A program made the position numbers and the translations under genes. Below are positions 20,603 through 29,051 of a stretch of 64,000 bases of DNA, piece by piece (within the stretch, counting starts at the first letter, position 1; every line of letters begins with the position of its first letter). Source of the stretch: Bifidobacterium asteroides. Lineage in GTDB: Bacteria > Actinomycetota > Actinomycetes > Actinomycetales > Bifidobacteriaceae. Under the pieces are notes generated by a model that did no database searches, had not been told where the DNA came from, and worked only from the letters and a program-made list of their open reading frames with translations. The stretch covers positions 992,001 through 1,056,000 of the forward strand of contig NZ_CP132384.1 of NCBI RefSeq assembly GCF_030758775.1, read 5' to 3'.

Positions 20603-21889
20603 TTACGGGTTTTCAGGCCCTTTCGTGGGGGCTTCATCGCAAGGAGAACCAGCCTTCCGGCCCACCAGCCTGCCCAGCAGGCCACGGCGATGATCGGGCC
20701 TGGCCGCCAGGGCCCGGGCGTAGACATCCAGAACCTGGTCGGTGACCCGCTCCCAGTCGTAGTCGCTGGCCCGACGCATTCCGCACGAGGCCAGGTCCAG
20801 GCGGGCAGGTCGGTCGCTCAGCAGTTCAAGAACCGCCCTGGCGCAGTCCTGGGGGTTTCCGGTGGCGAACAGACGTGCACCGCGGCCGTTCTGGGAGACG
20901 TCCTCGAAGGCGGGCAGGTCCGAGGCCACCACCGGGCAGCCTGCCGCCATGGCCTCAACCAGCACGATGCCAAAGCTCTCTCCCCCGGTCTGCGGTGCCA
21001 CATACAGGCCCAGGCTGTGGTAGAAGGAGGCCTTGTCCTCGTCGCTGATCCGGCCCAGGAAGGTGAAGTGCCGGGCCAGTCCGGGATCGACGTCCTCAAG
21101 TATTTTCCGGGCCTCCGCCTGGCCGTCGCCTGCACACAGGAAGCGGGCTCCGGGCACCCGCTGCAGAATGGCAGGTGCGGCCTGGGCCAGAATCCTGAAC
21201 CCCTTGCGCTCCTCCTTCATCCGTCCCAGGAATCCGATGGTGGGCTCCCGCTCGCTCCCCTGCCATTCCGGGCGCGGCCGGGCATTGCGCAGGGCTCTGG
21301 TTTCGATGCCGTTGGGGATGATCTGGCTGGGTATGCCCGGTTCCAACAGATTCTTGGCGTTCTGCATGGCCGAGGGGCTGACGAAGATGGCCTGGCTGAT
21401 GTTGGCCAGGTATCGGCGCAGGTAGCGCCTGGTCAGCCTCAGGGCCAGCGGGGTCGTATCGAAGGCCGCATGGAAAGTGGCCACATAGGGGCAGGGAATG
21501 AATCCGGGCCTCAGGGGCTTGTGGCTCAGGGAGGGCACCTCGGGCTCGTGCAGGTGCAGAATGTCGAAGTGGCCCTGCCTGACCCATTGCCGGGTCTTGT
21601 GGCCGGCCACACCGAAGTAGCTCAGGTTGGCCACGGATCCGTTGTAGGGAATGGAGAAGGAGGAGCCGGTGGTCTGCACCCAGAGGGGCATGTCCTGGGT
21701 GCGTCGGCCCGGGGCCAGAACCTGCACCTGGTGGCCGCGGTCCATAAGATGCCTGGCGAAGTCGCGGATGTGCAGTTGGACGCCGCCCGGGGTTTCGAAG
21801 GAGTAGGGCGAGATGATCCCCACCCGCAGGGGCGCCTTGATGGCGGTGCGCTCTGATTCCTGCTCAGGCCTTTGCTCGGGTGCTTTCAT
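20603..21889 (-). CDS. pimA: Phosphatidylinositol alpha-mannosyltransferase PimA (GT4)
   Basis: A 428-residue GT-B glycosyltransferase that adds the first mannose from GDP-mannose to phosphatidylinositol at the inner face of the membrane. The N-terminal VGIISPYSFETPGGVQLHI is diagnostic, followed by PNGIETRAL near residue 195 and the GT4 donor-site motif ESFGIVLVEAMAAGCPVVAS near 300. ATG 21889 lies inside the 3' end of the acyltransferase gene, overlapping it by 26 bases, with GGGAGG eight bases upstream. It follows patA and pgsA, so the first PIM steps are encoded in order. Confidence 0.92.
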   Translation of the reverse strand: MKAPEQRPEQESERTAIKAPLRVGIISPYSFETPGGVQLHIRDFARHLMDRGHQVQVLAPGRRTQDMPLWVQTTGSSFSIPYNGSVANLSYFGVAGHKTRQWVRQGHFDILHLHEPEVPSLSHKPLRPGFIPCPYVATFHAAFDTTPLALRLTRRYLRRYLANISQAIFVSPSAMQNAKNLLEPGIPSQIIPNGIETRALRNARPRPEWQGSEREPTIGFLGRMKEERKGFRILAQAAPAILQRVPGARFLCAGDGQAEARKILEDVDPGLARHFTFLGRISDEDKASFYHSLGLYVAPQTGGESFGIVLVEAMAAGCPVVASDLPAFEDVSQNGRGARLFATGNPQDCARAVLELLSDRPARLDLASCGMRRASDYDWERVTDQVLDVYARALAARPDHRRGLLGRLVGRKAGSPCDEAPTKGPENP

Positions 21890-22874
21890 GCCCGTCACCT
21901 CCCTTGTTCTTGGATGCCTGGGCCAGGATGAAGTCCGGCAGGTCGTGCATCCGGGAAAGATCCAGATCCTCAAGGAAAATCGGCTGGAGCATGTGCCAGT
22001 CCTCGGGATGCTCGCGAATGCCCTGGGCCCACTGGTCCACCCAGGCCTGGGTCAGGTCCTTGATGGCCTGCTCCCGGGGCATGTCCAGGTAGGGCTCGAT
22101 GGCGATGGGCCCGTCCACCTGGCAGACATAGCCGTAGGGGGTCTTGGCCTGCCGACGGCGCTCCCCCTTCAGCTTTTCCCTGTGCATGTTCACGGTATAC
22201 AGGGGCAGACGGGCGTCCAAGGCGATGACGGCAGGTCCGGCGGCCACGCGAATCCAGGAGTCGAAGGCCTTGACGAAGACGCCTCGGCGGCTCAGGTCGC
22301 GGTCGGCCAACAGGGGCACCACCTGGCAAGGCTTCCGCAGCAGGGTCGTCAGACGGCCGGTGATGTCCTGCTCGCCGGTCAGCAGGATGTTCATGCCCAG
22401 GCGGCGACGGATGTCCGCAAAGGTGTTCAGCATCCCAGGATCCCGCAGCCGCTCGGCCACCGTGGTGACCTGGCCGACCGTGGAGCAGGCCCAGAAGCCC
22501 GCGTAGTCCCAGTTGCCCTGGTGGCCCATGCCGATGGGCAGGGATCGCAGGCCGATGTCGCTCTTGGCCGGATCCGGGTAGGCGCTGCCGCCGCCGTGTA
22601 TGCGTGCCAGCAGCTGCTCCTTGGTGCGGGCTCCCACGGTCAGGGCTTCGACGAAGTAGACAAAGTAGGAGCGCATGCCCTGGCGCGAGGTGCGCCGCAG
22701 GCTGCGATGGTCGGCCTCTGGCATGACATGGGCCAGGTTGCGCTCCAGCTGTCTGACGCCGCCTATCCGGAACAGCCAGCAGAGGTCGGCCGCCGCCAGG
22801 AAGAGGCCGCGCAGCAGCCCCTCGGGCACCAGACGCGCATGCTGCGCCAGAAAGATGAGCAGTCGGTCCGGCAT
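21864..22874 (-). CDS. patA: Phosphatidylinositol mannoside acyltransferase (LpxL/HtrB family)
   Basis: A 336-residue membrane-associated acyltransferase that adds a fatty acid to PIM. The family's catalytic HxxxxD is seen in GHQGNWDYAGFWA near residue 112, and an ER-containing segment (AERLRDPG) follows. It corresponds in position and family to mycobacterial PatA (Rv2611c), between pgsA and pimA. It begins four bases after pgsA. Confidence 0.9.
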   Translation of the reverse strand: MPDRLLIFLAQHARLVPEGLLRGLFLAAADLCWLFRIGGVRQLERNLAHVMPEADHRSLRRTSRQGMRSYFVYFVEALTVGARTKEQLLARIHGGGSAYPDPAKSDIGLRSLPIGMGHQGNWDYAGFWACSTVGQVTTVAERLRDPGMLNTFADIRRRLGMNILLTGEQDITGRLTTLLRKPCQVVPLLADRDLSRRGVFVKAFDSWIRVAAGPAVIALDARLPLYTVNMHREKLKGERRRQAKTPYGYVCQVDGPIAIEPYLDMPREQAIKDLTQAWVDQWAQGIREHPEDWHMLQPIFLEDLDLSRMHDLPDFILAQASKNKGGDGHESTRAKA

Positions 22875-22878
22875 AGGC

Positions 22879-23553
22879 TCACTCGTGGTTGGGGTTGGCG
22901 GGCTGCGGGTTGCGGCTCATGTCCTTGGCGACGTGGCTGATCCGCTGCCAGACGGTGACGATGCCCAGCAGGGCCAGCAGGACCAGGAAGCAGCTGAGCA
23001 CGGCCAGGGGCAGCCCGGCTCCCGTCAGGGCCATGCCCACCAGGATGATGACCAGCCGGTCCGATCTGGTGGCGATGCCGTTCTTGGCCTCGAAGCCCTC
23101 GGCCTCGGCCCGGGCCCGGGCGTAGGAGGTGACGAAGGAGGTCATGATGGCGAAGAGGGCTGCGGCCATGCCCACCTGTGCCCAGATGTCGGGACCCTGG
23201 TGGCTGCCACCGGCCACCCAGTCCAGCTCGTGGCGGCGCAGGTAGATGATGACCCCGGCCAGGACGGCCCAGTCGGCTATCCGGTCAAGGGTGGAGTCCA
23301 GGAAGCCCCCGAACTGGGTGCCACCGCCGGTCAGCGCGGCCACGGAACCATCCAGGGAGTCGAAGGCCACCAGGATTGCCAGGACGATGGCCCCGGGCAG
23401 GAGCCAGCCGGTGAACCCGGTCGCGATGGCTACCAGGGTGGTGCCTACGGCTCCGCTGATGGTGACACCGTTGGCGCTCACGCCCAGACGAACCAGGCCG
23501 CGGGCGATGGGGGCGATGATGCGCTTCCAGGGGCGCCGTAGATGTTCGAACAT
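22879..23553 (-). CDS. pgsA: CDP-alcohol phosphatidyltransferase, probable phosphatidylinositol-phosphate synthase
   Basis: A 224-residue membrane enzyme expected to join CDP-diacylglycerol to inositol-1-phosphate. The CDP-AP motif is seen as DSLDG...GGFLDSTLDRIAD near residues 65-95, with all four metal-binding Asp positions present. The Arg of the usual D-x2-D-G-x2-A-R pattern is replaced by Ala (SVAALT). About six transmembrane segments are visible. It is followed by patA and pimA, which supports the phosphatidylinositol assignment over phosphatidylglycerol. Confidence 0.88.
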   Translation of the reverse strand: MFEHLRRPWKRIIAPIARGLVRLGVSANGVTISGAVGTTLVAIATGFTGWLLPGAIVLAILVAFDSLDGSVAALTGGGTQFGGFLDSTLDRIADWAVLAGVIIYLRRHELDWVAGGSHQGPDIWAQVGMAAALFAIMTSFVTSYARARAEAEGFEAKNGIATRSDRLVIILVGMALTGAGLPLAVLSCFLVLLALLGIVTVWQRISHVAKDMSRNPQPANPNHE

Positions 23554-23556
23554 TGG

Positions 23557-25602
23557 TCAGTCCTGACTGCAGGAGGTGTTCGCTCGGAAGTCGTCTGCCG
23601 AGTTGATCTGGGCGCGGACCTTGATGGCCTCGTTGATCCAGGCGCGGGCCTGCTCCACGGGCACCCCGTTGAGCTGGCTGCCGTCGCGGAAGCGGAAGGA
23701 GACCGCGTTCTTGGAGGCATCCTCCTCGCCGGCGATCAGGATGAAGGGGGCCTTGGACTTGGCTGCGTTGCGGATCTTCTTGCCGAAGCGGTCGTCGGAG
23801 CGGTCGATCTCGCAACGGACCATGTCGTCGCGCAGCTGGTCCAGCAGGTGCTCCAGGTGGGGGGCGAACTCGTCGGCCACGGGCACGGCCTGCACCTGGA
23901 CGGGGGCCAGCCAGGCCGGGAAGGCGCCGGCGTAGTGCTCCAGCAGGATGGCGAAGAAGCGCTCGATGGAGCCGAAGAGGGCCCGGTGGATCATGACCGG
24001 CCGCTGGTGGGAGCCGTCGGCGGCGATGTACTCCAGCTGGAAGCGCTCGGGCAGGTTGAAGTCCAGCTGAATGGTGGAGACCTGCCAGGTGCGCCCAATG
24101 GCGTCCCGGGCCTGCACGGAGATCTTGGGCCCGTAGAAGGCGGCGCCCTCGGGGTCGTCGACCAGCTCCAGTCCGGAGTCCTTGGCCACCTCGGCCAGGG
24201 TGTTGGTGGCCTCCTCCCAGACCTCGTCGGAGCCGACGAACTTGTTGGGATCCTTGGTGGACAGCTCCAGGTAGAAGTCGTTGAGGCCGAAGTCCTTCAA
24301 CACCTTGAGCACGAACTGGAGCAGGTTGGTCAGCTCCCCCTTCATCTGGTCCCTGGTGCAGTAGATGTGGGAGTCGTCCTGGGTCAGGCCGCGCACGCGG
24401 GTCAGGCCGTGGACCTCGCCGGACTTCTCGTAGCGGTAGACGGTGCCGAACTCGAACAGCCGCAGGGGCAGCTCCTTGTAGGAGCGCTGGCGGGACTTGA
24501 AGATCAGGTTGTGCATGGGGCAGTTCATGGGCTTCAGGTAGTAGTCGAAGCCCTGGCGGGTGACCTTGCCGTTGGCGTCCTTCTCCTCGTCCAGGTGCAT
24601 GGGCGGGTACATGCCGTCCTTGTACCACTGCAGATGGCCCGAGATCTCGTAGAGGTGGCCCTTGGTGATGTGCGGGGTCTGCACGAAGGAGTAGCCGTTG
24701 CGCCGGTGCATTTCACGGGAGTAGTCCTCCATGGCGTTGATGACGGCCGCGCCCTTGGGGTGGAAGACGGGCAGTCCGGGCCCGATCTCGTCCGGGAAGG
24801 AGAAGAGGTCCATCTCGGCGCCGAGCTTGCGGTGGTCGCGGCGGGCGGCCTCCTCCAGACGGGCGGTGTAGGCCTTCATGTCGTCCTTGTTGGCCCAGGC
24901 GGTGCCGTAGATGCGCTGGAGCATGGGGTTCTTCTCGTCCCCGCGCCAGTAGGCGGCGGCAGTGCGCATGAGCTTGAAGCTGCGGATGTAGCGGGTGTTG
25001 GGCAGGTGGGGGCCCCGGCAGAGGTCCTTCCATACCGTGTTGCCCTCGCGGTCCAGGTTGTCATACATGGTCAGCTCGCCGCCGGTGGCCACCTCGGTGG
25101 CCTCCTCGCTGTTGATCTCGGCCTCCTTGGCTCCGATCAGCTCCAGCTTGTAGGGCTGGTCGGCCTCCTCCTTGCGGGCCTCCTCTTCGGTGACCACGCG
25201 CCGGCGGAAGCTCTGGGAGGACTTGATGATCCGCTTCATACGCTGTTCGATCTGCTTGAGGTCGTCGGGGGTGAAGGGCTTGTCCACGTCGAAGTCGTAG
25301 TAGAAGCCGTCCTTGATGACCGGGCCGATGCCCAGCTTGGCGTCGGGGCGGATCTCCTGGACGGCCTGGGCCATGACGTGGGTGGCCGAGTGCCGCATGA
25401 TGGCCAGTCCCTGGTCGCTCTCCAGGGTGATGGGCTCGACCTTGTCGCCCTCGTGCAGGGGCGTGTAGAGGTCGCGTGGCTGCCCGTTGAGGTCGACGGC
25501 GATGATGTCCTTGTCGTCAGCAAAAAGCTGGACGCCAGTCTGATCCGCCGCCACCTCCTTCCGTTCGCCCTTGACGATGATGGAGATGCTCGACTGTGTC
25601 AT
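23557..25602 (-). CDS. thrS: Threonyl-tRNA synthetase
   Basis: A 681-residue class II synthetase. It has an N-terminal TGS domain (about residues 1-65), the editing domain with HSATHV near 85, and the catalytic core with zinc-ligand segments [10 protein letters not shown] near 355 and [12 protein letters not shown] near 530. A C-terminal anticodon-binding domain follows. ATG 25602 has AAGGACGG upstream; an open frame continues about 290 bases further upstream without a ribosome site. The pgsA gene starts three bases after its stop. Confidence 0.97.
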   Translation of the reverse strand: MTQSSISIIVKGERKEVAADQTGVQLFADDKDIIAVDLNGQPRDLYTPLHEGDKVEPITLESDQGLAIMRHSATHVMAQAVQEIRPDAKLGIGPVIKDGFYYDFDVDKPFTPDDLKQIEQRMKRIIKSSQSFRRRVVTEEEARKEEADQPYKLELIGAKEAEINSEEATEVATGGELTMYDNLDREGNTVWKDLCRGPHLPNTRYIRSFKLMRTAAAYWRGDEKNPMLQRIYGTAWANKDDMKAYTARLEEAARRDHRKLGAEMDLFSFPDEIGPGLPVFHPKGAAVINAMEDYSREMHRRNGYSFVQTPHITKGHLYEISGHLQWYKDGMYPPMHLDEEKDANGKVTRQGFDYYLKPMNCPMHNLIFKSRQRSYKELPLRLFEFGTVYRYEKSGEVHGLTRVRGLTQDDSHIYCTRDQMKGELTNLLQFVLKVLKDFGLNDFYLELSTKDPNKFVGSDEVWEEATNTLAEVAKDSGLELVDDPEGAAFYGPKISVQARDAIGRTWQVSTIQLDFNLPERFQLEYIAADGSHQRPVMIHRALFGSIERFFAILLEHYAGAFPAWLAPVQVQAVPVADEFAPHLEHLLDQLRDDMVRCEIDRSDDRFGKKIRNAAKSKAPFILIAGEEDASKNAVSFRFRDGSQLNGVPVEQARAWINEAIKVRAQINSADDFRANTSCSQD

Positions 25603-25678
25603 GAATGCCGTCCTTGCTATCGGAGCCCGCGTTACAGGGTGCAGGCTGGACATGGTTATCGAGCCACAGCCTAGGTCG

Positions 25679-26509
25679 TCACTCAGACAAGGAGGGGCCT
25701 TTGTTGCCCATGGAGCGCAGATAATCCTCGGCTTCCCGGACCAGCTCTTCGGCGGCCGGCTCGTCCACCTGGGCCTGGTCGACGTCCATCTCCAGACGGT
25801 GGACGTAGTTGGCCAGGTCGTCGTTGCAGCGCAGCAGCATTCCGGCCTGGGCCTTCCACTCGGCGGCCTTGCGGGGCAGGTCCCCCTCGTCAAGGCGGAC
25901 GCCGAGCATGGCCGAGAGCCTTTGCAGCAGCTGCAGGGTGCCCTGGGCGCACTCGTCGCTGCCCAGGTACTGGGGAACGGAGACCCAGATGGACTCGGTG
26001 CTGTAGCCGTCCTGGGTGGCCAGGGCGTCCAGGACGGTGGGGATGCCTATGGGGCCGGAATGGCCGTCGGTGTCGGTCTTGGGCTGGTCGCCGGCCAGGT
26101 CGTCGATGGGCAGGGGCCTGGTGTGGGGGCAGTCGGCGAACATGGCGCCTAGGGTGATGATGGCCTCCGCCTCGTCGTCTTCGGCCCAGTGGATGCTGCG
26201 CCGGCAGAAGTCGCTCCAGTGGTAGTTGGGCTCCGGGCCCATCTCCAGCAGAAGGGTGTGGGTATCATCAATCCGCACCCGGTAGATCTTGGCGGAGGGC
26301 CAGATGATCCGCCGCCTGCCCTGCACATGGCAGAGCATGGGCCGTGACATCTGGTAGTCGTAGAACCCGTCGCCCGGAATGCTGCCGATCTCGTGGGACT
26401 CGTAGACGTTCAACAGGTGGCGGATGACGTTGGTCGAGGCTGAGCACGCATCGTTCCAGCCATCGAAGGCGGCCACCATGGTGCAGTGCTGCCTGGCTTC
26501 TTCACTCAT
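25679..26509 (-). CDS. PAC2-family protein
   Basis: A 276-residue protein with the actinobacterial PAC2 (proteasome-assembly-chaperone-like) fold: [22 protein letters not shown] at the N-terminus, [18 protein letters not shown] near 120, and [28 protein letters not shown] near 160. The C-terminus is acidic and helical. Function in bacteria is unresolved; bifidobacteria have no well-established proteasome role for it. ATG 26509 is preferred over GTG 26518, which is nine bases upstream. It lies 76 bases upstream of thrS. Confidence 0.8.
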   Translation of the reverse strand: MSEEARQHCTMVAAFDGWNDACSASTNVIRHLLNVYESHEIGSIPGDGFYDYQMSRPMLCHVQGRRRIIWPSAKIYRVRIDDTHTLLLEMGPEPNYHWSDFCRRSIHWAEDDEAEAIITLGAMFADCPHTRPLPIDDLAGDQPKTDTDGHSGPIGIPTVLDALATQDGYSTESIWVSVPQYLGSDECAQGTLQLLQRLSAMLGVRLDEGDLPRKAAEWKAQAGMLLRCNDDLANYVHRLEMDVDQAQVDEPAAEELVREAEDYLRSMGNKGPSLSE

Positions 26510-26596
26510 ACCTTTCACCCTACCGGTAGGAAGCCCTGTATTTCGCGGCTTTGCCGTCAGCGGAGGGTGGCTCTATGACGCGGCGACACGCGCTTT

Positions 26597-26625
26597 TTGC
26601 CAAGTGCGGAGGTCTACGCTACAGT
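26597..26625 (+). promoter_or_regulatory. Candidate promoter of the tRNA cluster
   Basis: TTGCCA (26597-26602) and TACAGT (26620-26625) are separated by 17 bp and end 46 bp before the tRNA-Gly gene. This is a good sigma-70-type match in the right place for a strong stable-RNA promoter. Confidence 0.5.
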
Positions 26626-26671
26626 AGTGCAACGTGCTTCGGCAGTCACCACCACGGTGAAAGTTGAAAGT

Positions 26672-26744
26672 GCGGGCATAGCTTAGTTGGTAAAGCGCGA
26701 CCTTGCCAAGGTCGAGACCGCGGGTCCGAGTCCCGTTGCCCGCT
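26672..26744 (+). tRNA. tRNA-Gly (anticodon GCC)
   Basis: A 73-base cloverleaf with a 7-bp acceptor (GCGGGCA/TGCCCGC), D arm with GG at 18-19, and anticodon loop TTGCCAA giving GCC. CCA is not encoded. The T loop reads TCCGAGT rather than TTCGAGT, so position 55 is C instead of the nearly universal T (pseudouridine). Confidence 0.95.
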
Positions 26745-26772
26745 CGAGGTTTTCGAGCAGTTTAACCAATAC

Positions 26773-26843
26773 GGTGGGTTAGCCAAGCGGTTAGGCAGCG
26801 GCCTGCAAAGCCGTATAGACGAGTTCGACTCTCGTACCCACCT
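26773..26843 (+). tRNA. tRNA-Cys (anticodon GCA)
   Basis: A 71-base cloverleaf: acceptor GGTGGGT/ACCCACC, anticodon loop CTGCAAA (GCA), and a standard TTCGACT T loop. CCA is not encoded. Confidence 0.97.
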
Positions 26844-26866
26844 CTCTCTCGAAACGAGAATGACCC

Positions 26867-26938
26867 GGGCGGTTGGCGCAGAGGTAGCGCACTTCCCTGA
26901 CACGGAAGGGGTCACTGGTTCGAATCCAGTATCGCCCA
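26867..26938 (+). tRNA. tRNA-Val (anticodon GAC)
   Basis: A 72-base cloverleaf: acceptor GGGCGGT/ATCGCCC with one G-T pair, anticodon loop CTGACAC (GAC), and T loop TTCGAAT. CCA is not encoded. Confidence 0.97.
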
Positions 26939-26969
26939 CAAGGATCACTTCGGTGGTCTTTCCCAATCC

Positions 26970-27042
26970 GGGCGATTGGCGCAGCGGCTAGCGCACTTCG
27001 TTCACACCGAAGGGGTCGCAGGTTCGATTCCTGCATCGCCCA
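26970..27042 (+). tRNA. tRNA-Val (anticodon CAC)
   Basis: A 73-base cloverleaf: acceptor GGGCGAT/ATCGCCC, anticodon loop TTCACAC (CAC), and T loop TTCGATT. It is a close relative of the preceding tRNA-Val, probably an ancient duplicate. CCA is not encoded. Confidence 0.97.
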
Positions 27043-27581
27043 CCTGGATCTTCTCCTTCTCCCCTATCTTCCATCTAAAGACAGTTTTCAGTCAGTAATT
27101 GATGCCTACAAATCTTCTCAATTATCAGTGATCGTATTCCCCATGATCCCCGACTAATGATTCCTTCTGCAGAAATTTAGGTAATAAATTATTGTTACCA
27201 ATACAAACGAGGTTTGCTCTTCATGCTCACTTACAGTGCTCGTATCGGCTGTATTGCGCACCAGCTGCCGCTTGCCATGCCGGTTGTCATGGCGGATAGC
27301 GAACGGAGTGTTGAGCATGTCCGGGACCTTGTGATAATTTGCTCTTAGCAACAGGTCGGGGGACCTGCCTGAAACGGGAGTACCTGTGCATCCTTGAAGA
27401 GGTGATAGCATGAAGAAAGGCCTAGGCCAATGAGGGCACGTAACTAGCCTGGCTGAATCTGCAATACGCCACAGCTTGAGGAAACTGTGGTCTCCCTGTT
27501 TTACCTATGCAATACTTGCGTGGTCTGTTTGCGTGGCCACGTTCCGGTTGTCGCCAATGGCGGCGGCCGCGCTGTAAAGCT
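27043..27581. other. Gene-poor region downstream of the tRNA cluster
   Basis: No convincing gene is seen. The first 170 bases are clearly AT-richer than the surroundings. A leftward 85-codon open frame (27154-27411) has no recognisable domain and no clear ribosome site. A small hairpin is present (CCACAG 27469-27474 with CTGTGG 27485-27490). The position after a tRNA array and the odd composition would suit a degraded insertion, but no repeat of a tRNA end was found. Confidence 0.5.
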
Positions 27582-27626
27582 CCTCCGGCGGCACAGAAAT
27601 ATACCCCCCTCTCCTGCCGCCGGAGG
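27582..27626 (-). terminator. Hairpin after the YheO-like regulator gene
   Basis: Twelve-base perfect arms (27582-27593 and 27615-27626) with a 21-base loop, 17 bases beyond the leftward gene's stop. No strong U-tract follows, so termination is probable rather than certain. Confidence 0.5.
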
Positions 27627-27642
27627 TCTTACTTTTCAGGCC

Positions 27643-28296
27643 CTATTTGAGGGCCTGCAGGTAGCGGTAGAGGGTGGGAATCGATATCTTGAGCTCGGGG
27701 GCTACGATACCTACCGCGCCCTTGATGAGGAAGATGCCCCGGTCCTTGATGTTGCGGATGATGTCCAGCCTGTCCTGCTTGGTCAGCTTGTCCATGGGGA
27801 TGTTGAACTGGCGGACCTCGTCCCTGGTGATTCTGCGGATGTTCTCTGCGGGTTCCTCGCTCATGTGACTGCGTGAGGTTTCGGTTGAGATCTGCACATC
27901 GTCGGAGTCGATCGAGGACAGGGTCTGCAGCACATGCGCCGCCTGCTGCAGCTCGGTGATGTTGATGCTGATGCAGAGCAGGCCAATGACGGTCTGCTCC
28001 CGGTTGCGGATCAGGTAGGAGGAGACGCGGAACTCGTGCTTGTTCAGGCGGCGCCCACGGTAGTCGGAGACGAAGTCGGCCCCGTCCTGGTCGGCCCGTG
28101 TGGCCAGCTGAAGCGTCTGGTCCGTAACCCCGTCCCCCAGGGAGCGTCCGGAGAGCTGACCGTTGCGGATGAAGACGATGGAATTCTCCGGGCGGGTGAT
28201 GTCATGCACAACAATCTCGGCCATAGGACCGAAGGAATCGGCTATGAATTCTGCCAGGGGAAATACCTGTTCAAGGTTGTCTACTGTGAAATGCAT
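27643..28296 (-). CDS. YheO/DauR-type transcriptional regulator (PAS plus HTH)
   Basis: A 217-residue regulator with an N-terminal YheO-like PAS domain (about residues 10-120, including SFGPMAEIVVHDI and VIGLLCISINIT) and a C-terminal helix-turn-helix (about 170-217, ending VGIVAPELKISIPTLYRYLQALK). DauR of Pseudomonas, a D-arginine-catabolism repressor, has this architecture, but no catabolic gene is adjacent, so the ligand is unknown. GAGGA lies seven bases before ATG 28296. It stands alone between two gene-poor stretches. Confidence 0.85.
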   Translation of the reverse strand: MHFTVDNLEQVFPLAEFIADSFGPMAEIVVHDITRPENSIVFIRNGQLSGRSLGDGVTDQTLQLATRADQDGADFVSDYRGRRLNKHEFRVSSYLIRNREQTVIGLLCISINITELQQAAHVLQTLSSIDSDDVQISTETSRSHMSEEPAENIRRITRDEVRQFNIPMDKLTKQDRLDIIRNIKDRGIFLIKGAVGIVAPELKISIPTLYRYLQALK

Positions 28297-29051
28297 GGCT
28301 GATCCTCAACATCCTAACAGGGCGGCTTGTAGCCACCGGTTGGTGCTGCGGGAAGCGAAAGGCATTGGATGGCGTGATATGGTCCATCACCTCCATACCA
28401 GCCAATCGGCCTCCTCTAATCCCGTATATTAGACCTTCTTTTGCGCACTTCAGTCCTTTGCATACGGCCTATTGAGACCGCAGGAGTGCTGAAGTGCCGA
28501 AGGGGTTTTCATGGTAACGCATCAAGGCGGCTGAATCTTGCTTTTCGCAAACCCGGCCAGTCGTAACGGACTCGGTGTCGTGGCGAAGCTGCTTTTCCCC
28601 AATCCTGCAGGACAGAAAGAGACAAGATGATCGGTAATCATTGTAAACTAAGTAATTCAGAAGCGGGGCATCAGTACCTGTATGGTTCCTAGGACAAGAC
28701 GCAAGGACAATGTGAGTCTGGTCACATGTTTTGTTGTCGGGTGGATCTGAAAGCGACTTTGCCAAAGATATTGAACTGGCTTATGTGAGGCACATAATGA
28801 AATGAGTAAACAGCGGCCGGGCGGGCTGGGGGCTGTTTAAGCCTCTTGGCCGGCCTGGCTGTGTTTCCTCCTCTCCCAGGCGGGGATGGGGGCGTGCATG
28901 CCTGCCTTCGGCTGCTGCCTGCGGAAGTGTGGTGGGGGCGCGGGAGGGAAGTGTCGGCTCTCTTGGGGTTTGAGCCTTCAGTGACACGTTTCCTCCCTGC
29001 TCCCCCTATGTGGGCCGGGGGCGGGGGGATTGATACGCCGCCCGGCCGCTC
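28297..29051. other. Long intergenic region between the regulator and the surface-protein gene
   Basis: No supported gene in 755 bases. The left part should hold the promoter of the YheO-like gene. The right part (28810-29050) is very GC-rich with purine/pyrimidine runs and lies just beyond the 3' end of the surface-protein gene. Open frames here lack known domains and ribosome sites. A perfect operator-like inverted repeat at 28781-28797 is listed separately. Confidence 0.5.
28781..28797. repeat. Perfect inverted repeat TTATGTG-agg-CACATAA
   Basis: Seven-base arms with a three-base spacer, the size and shape of a dimeric-regulator operator. It lies about 480 bp upstream of the YheO-like gene and 255 bp beyond the surface-protein gene's stop, with no gene start nearby. 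Function is unknown. Confidence 0.35.

Noticed and set aside
23285..24628. Leftward open frame in another phase of the thrS/pgsA region
   Set aside because: Arginine/proline/alanine-rich translation in the wrong phase of thrS; no motifs.
27154..27411. Leftward 85-codon frame after the tRNA cluster
   Set aside because: No recognisable domain, no convincing ribosome site, and not codon-biased like its neighbours. A gene remnant cannot be excluded.
28469..28765. Leftward 98-codon frame upstream of the YheO-like gene
   Set aside because: No domain, high cysteine and serine content, and no ribosome site. Probably non-coding.
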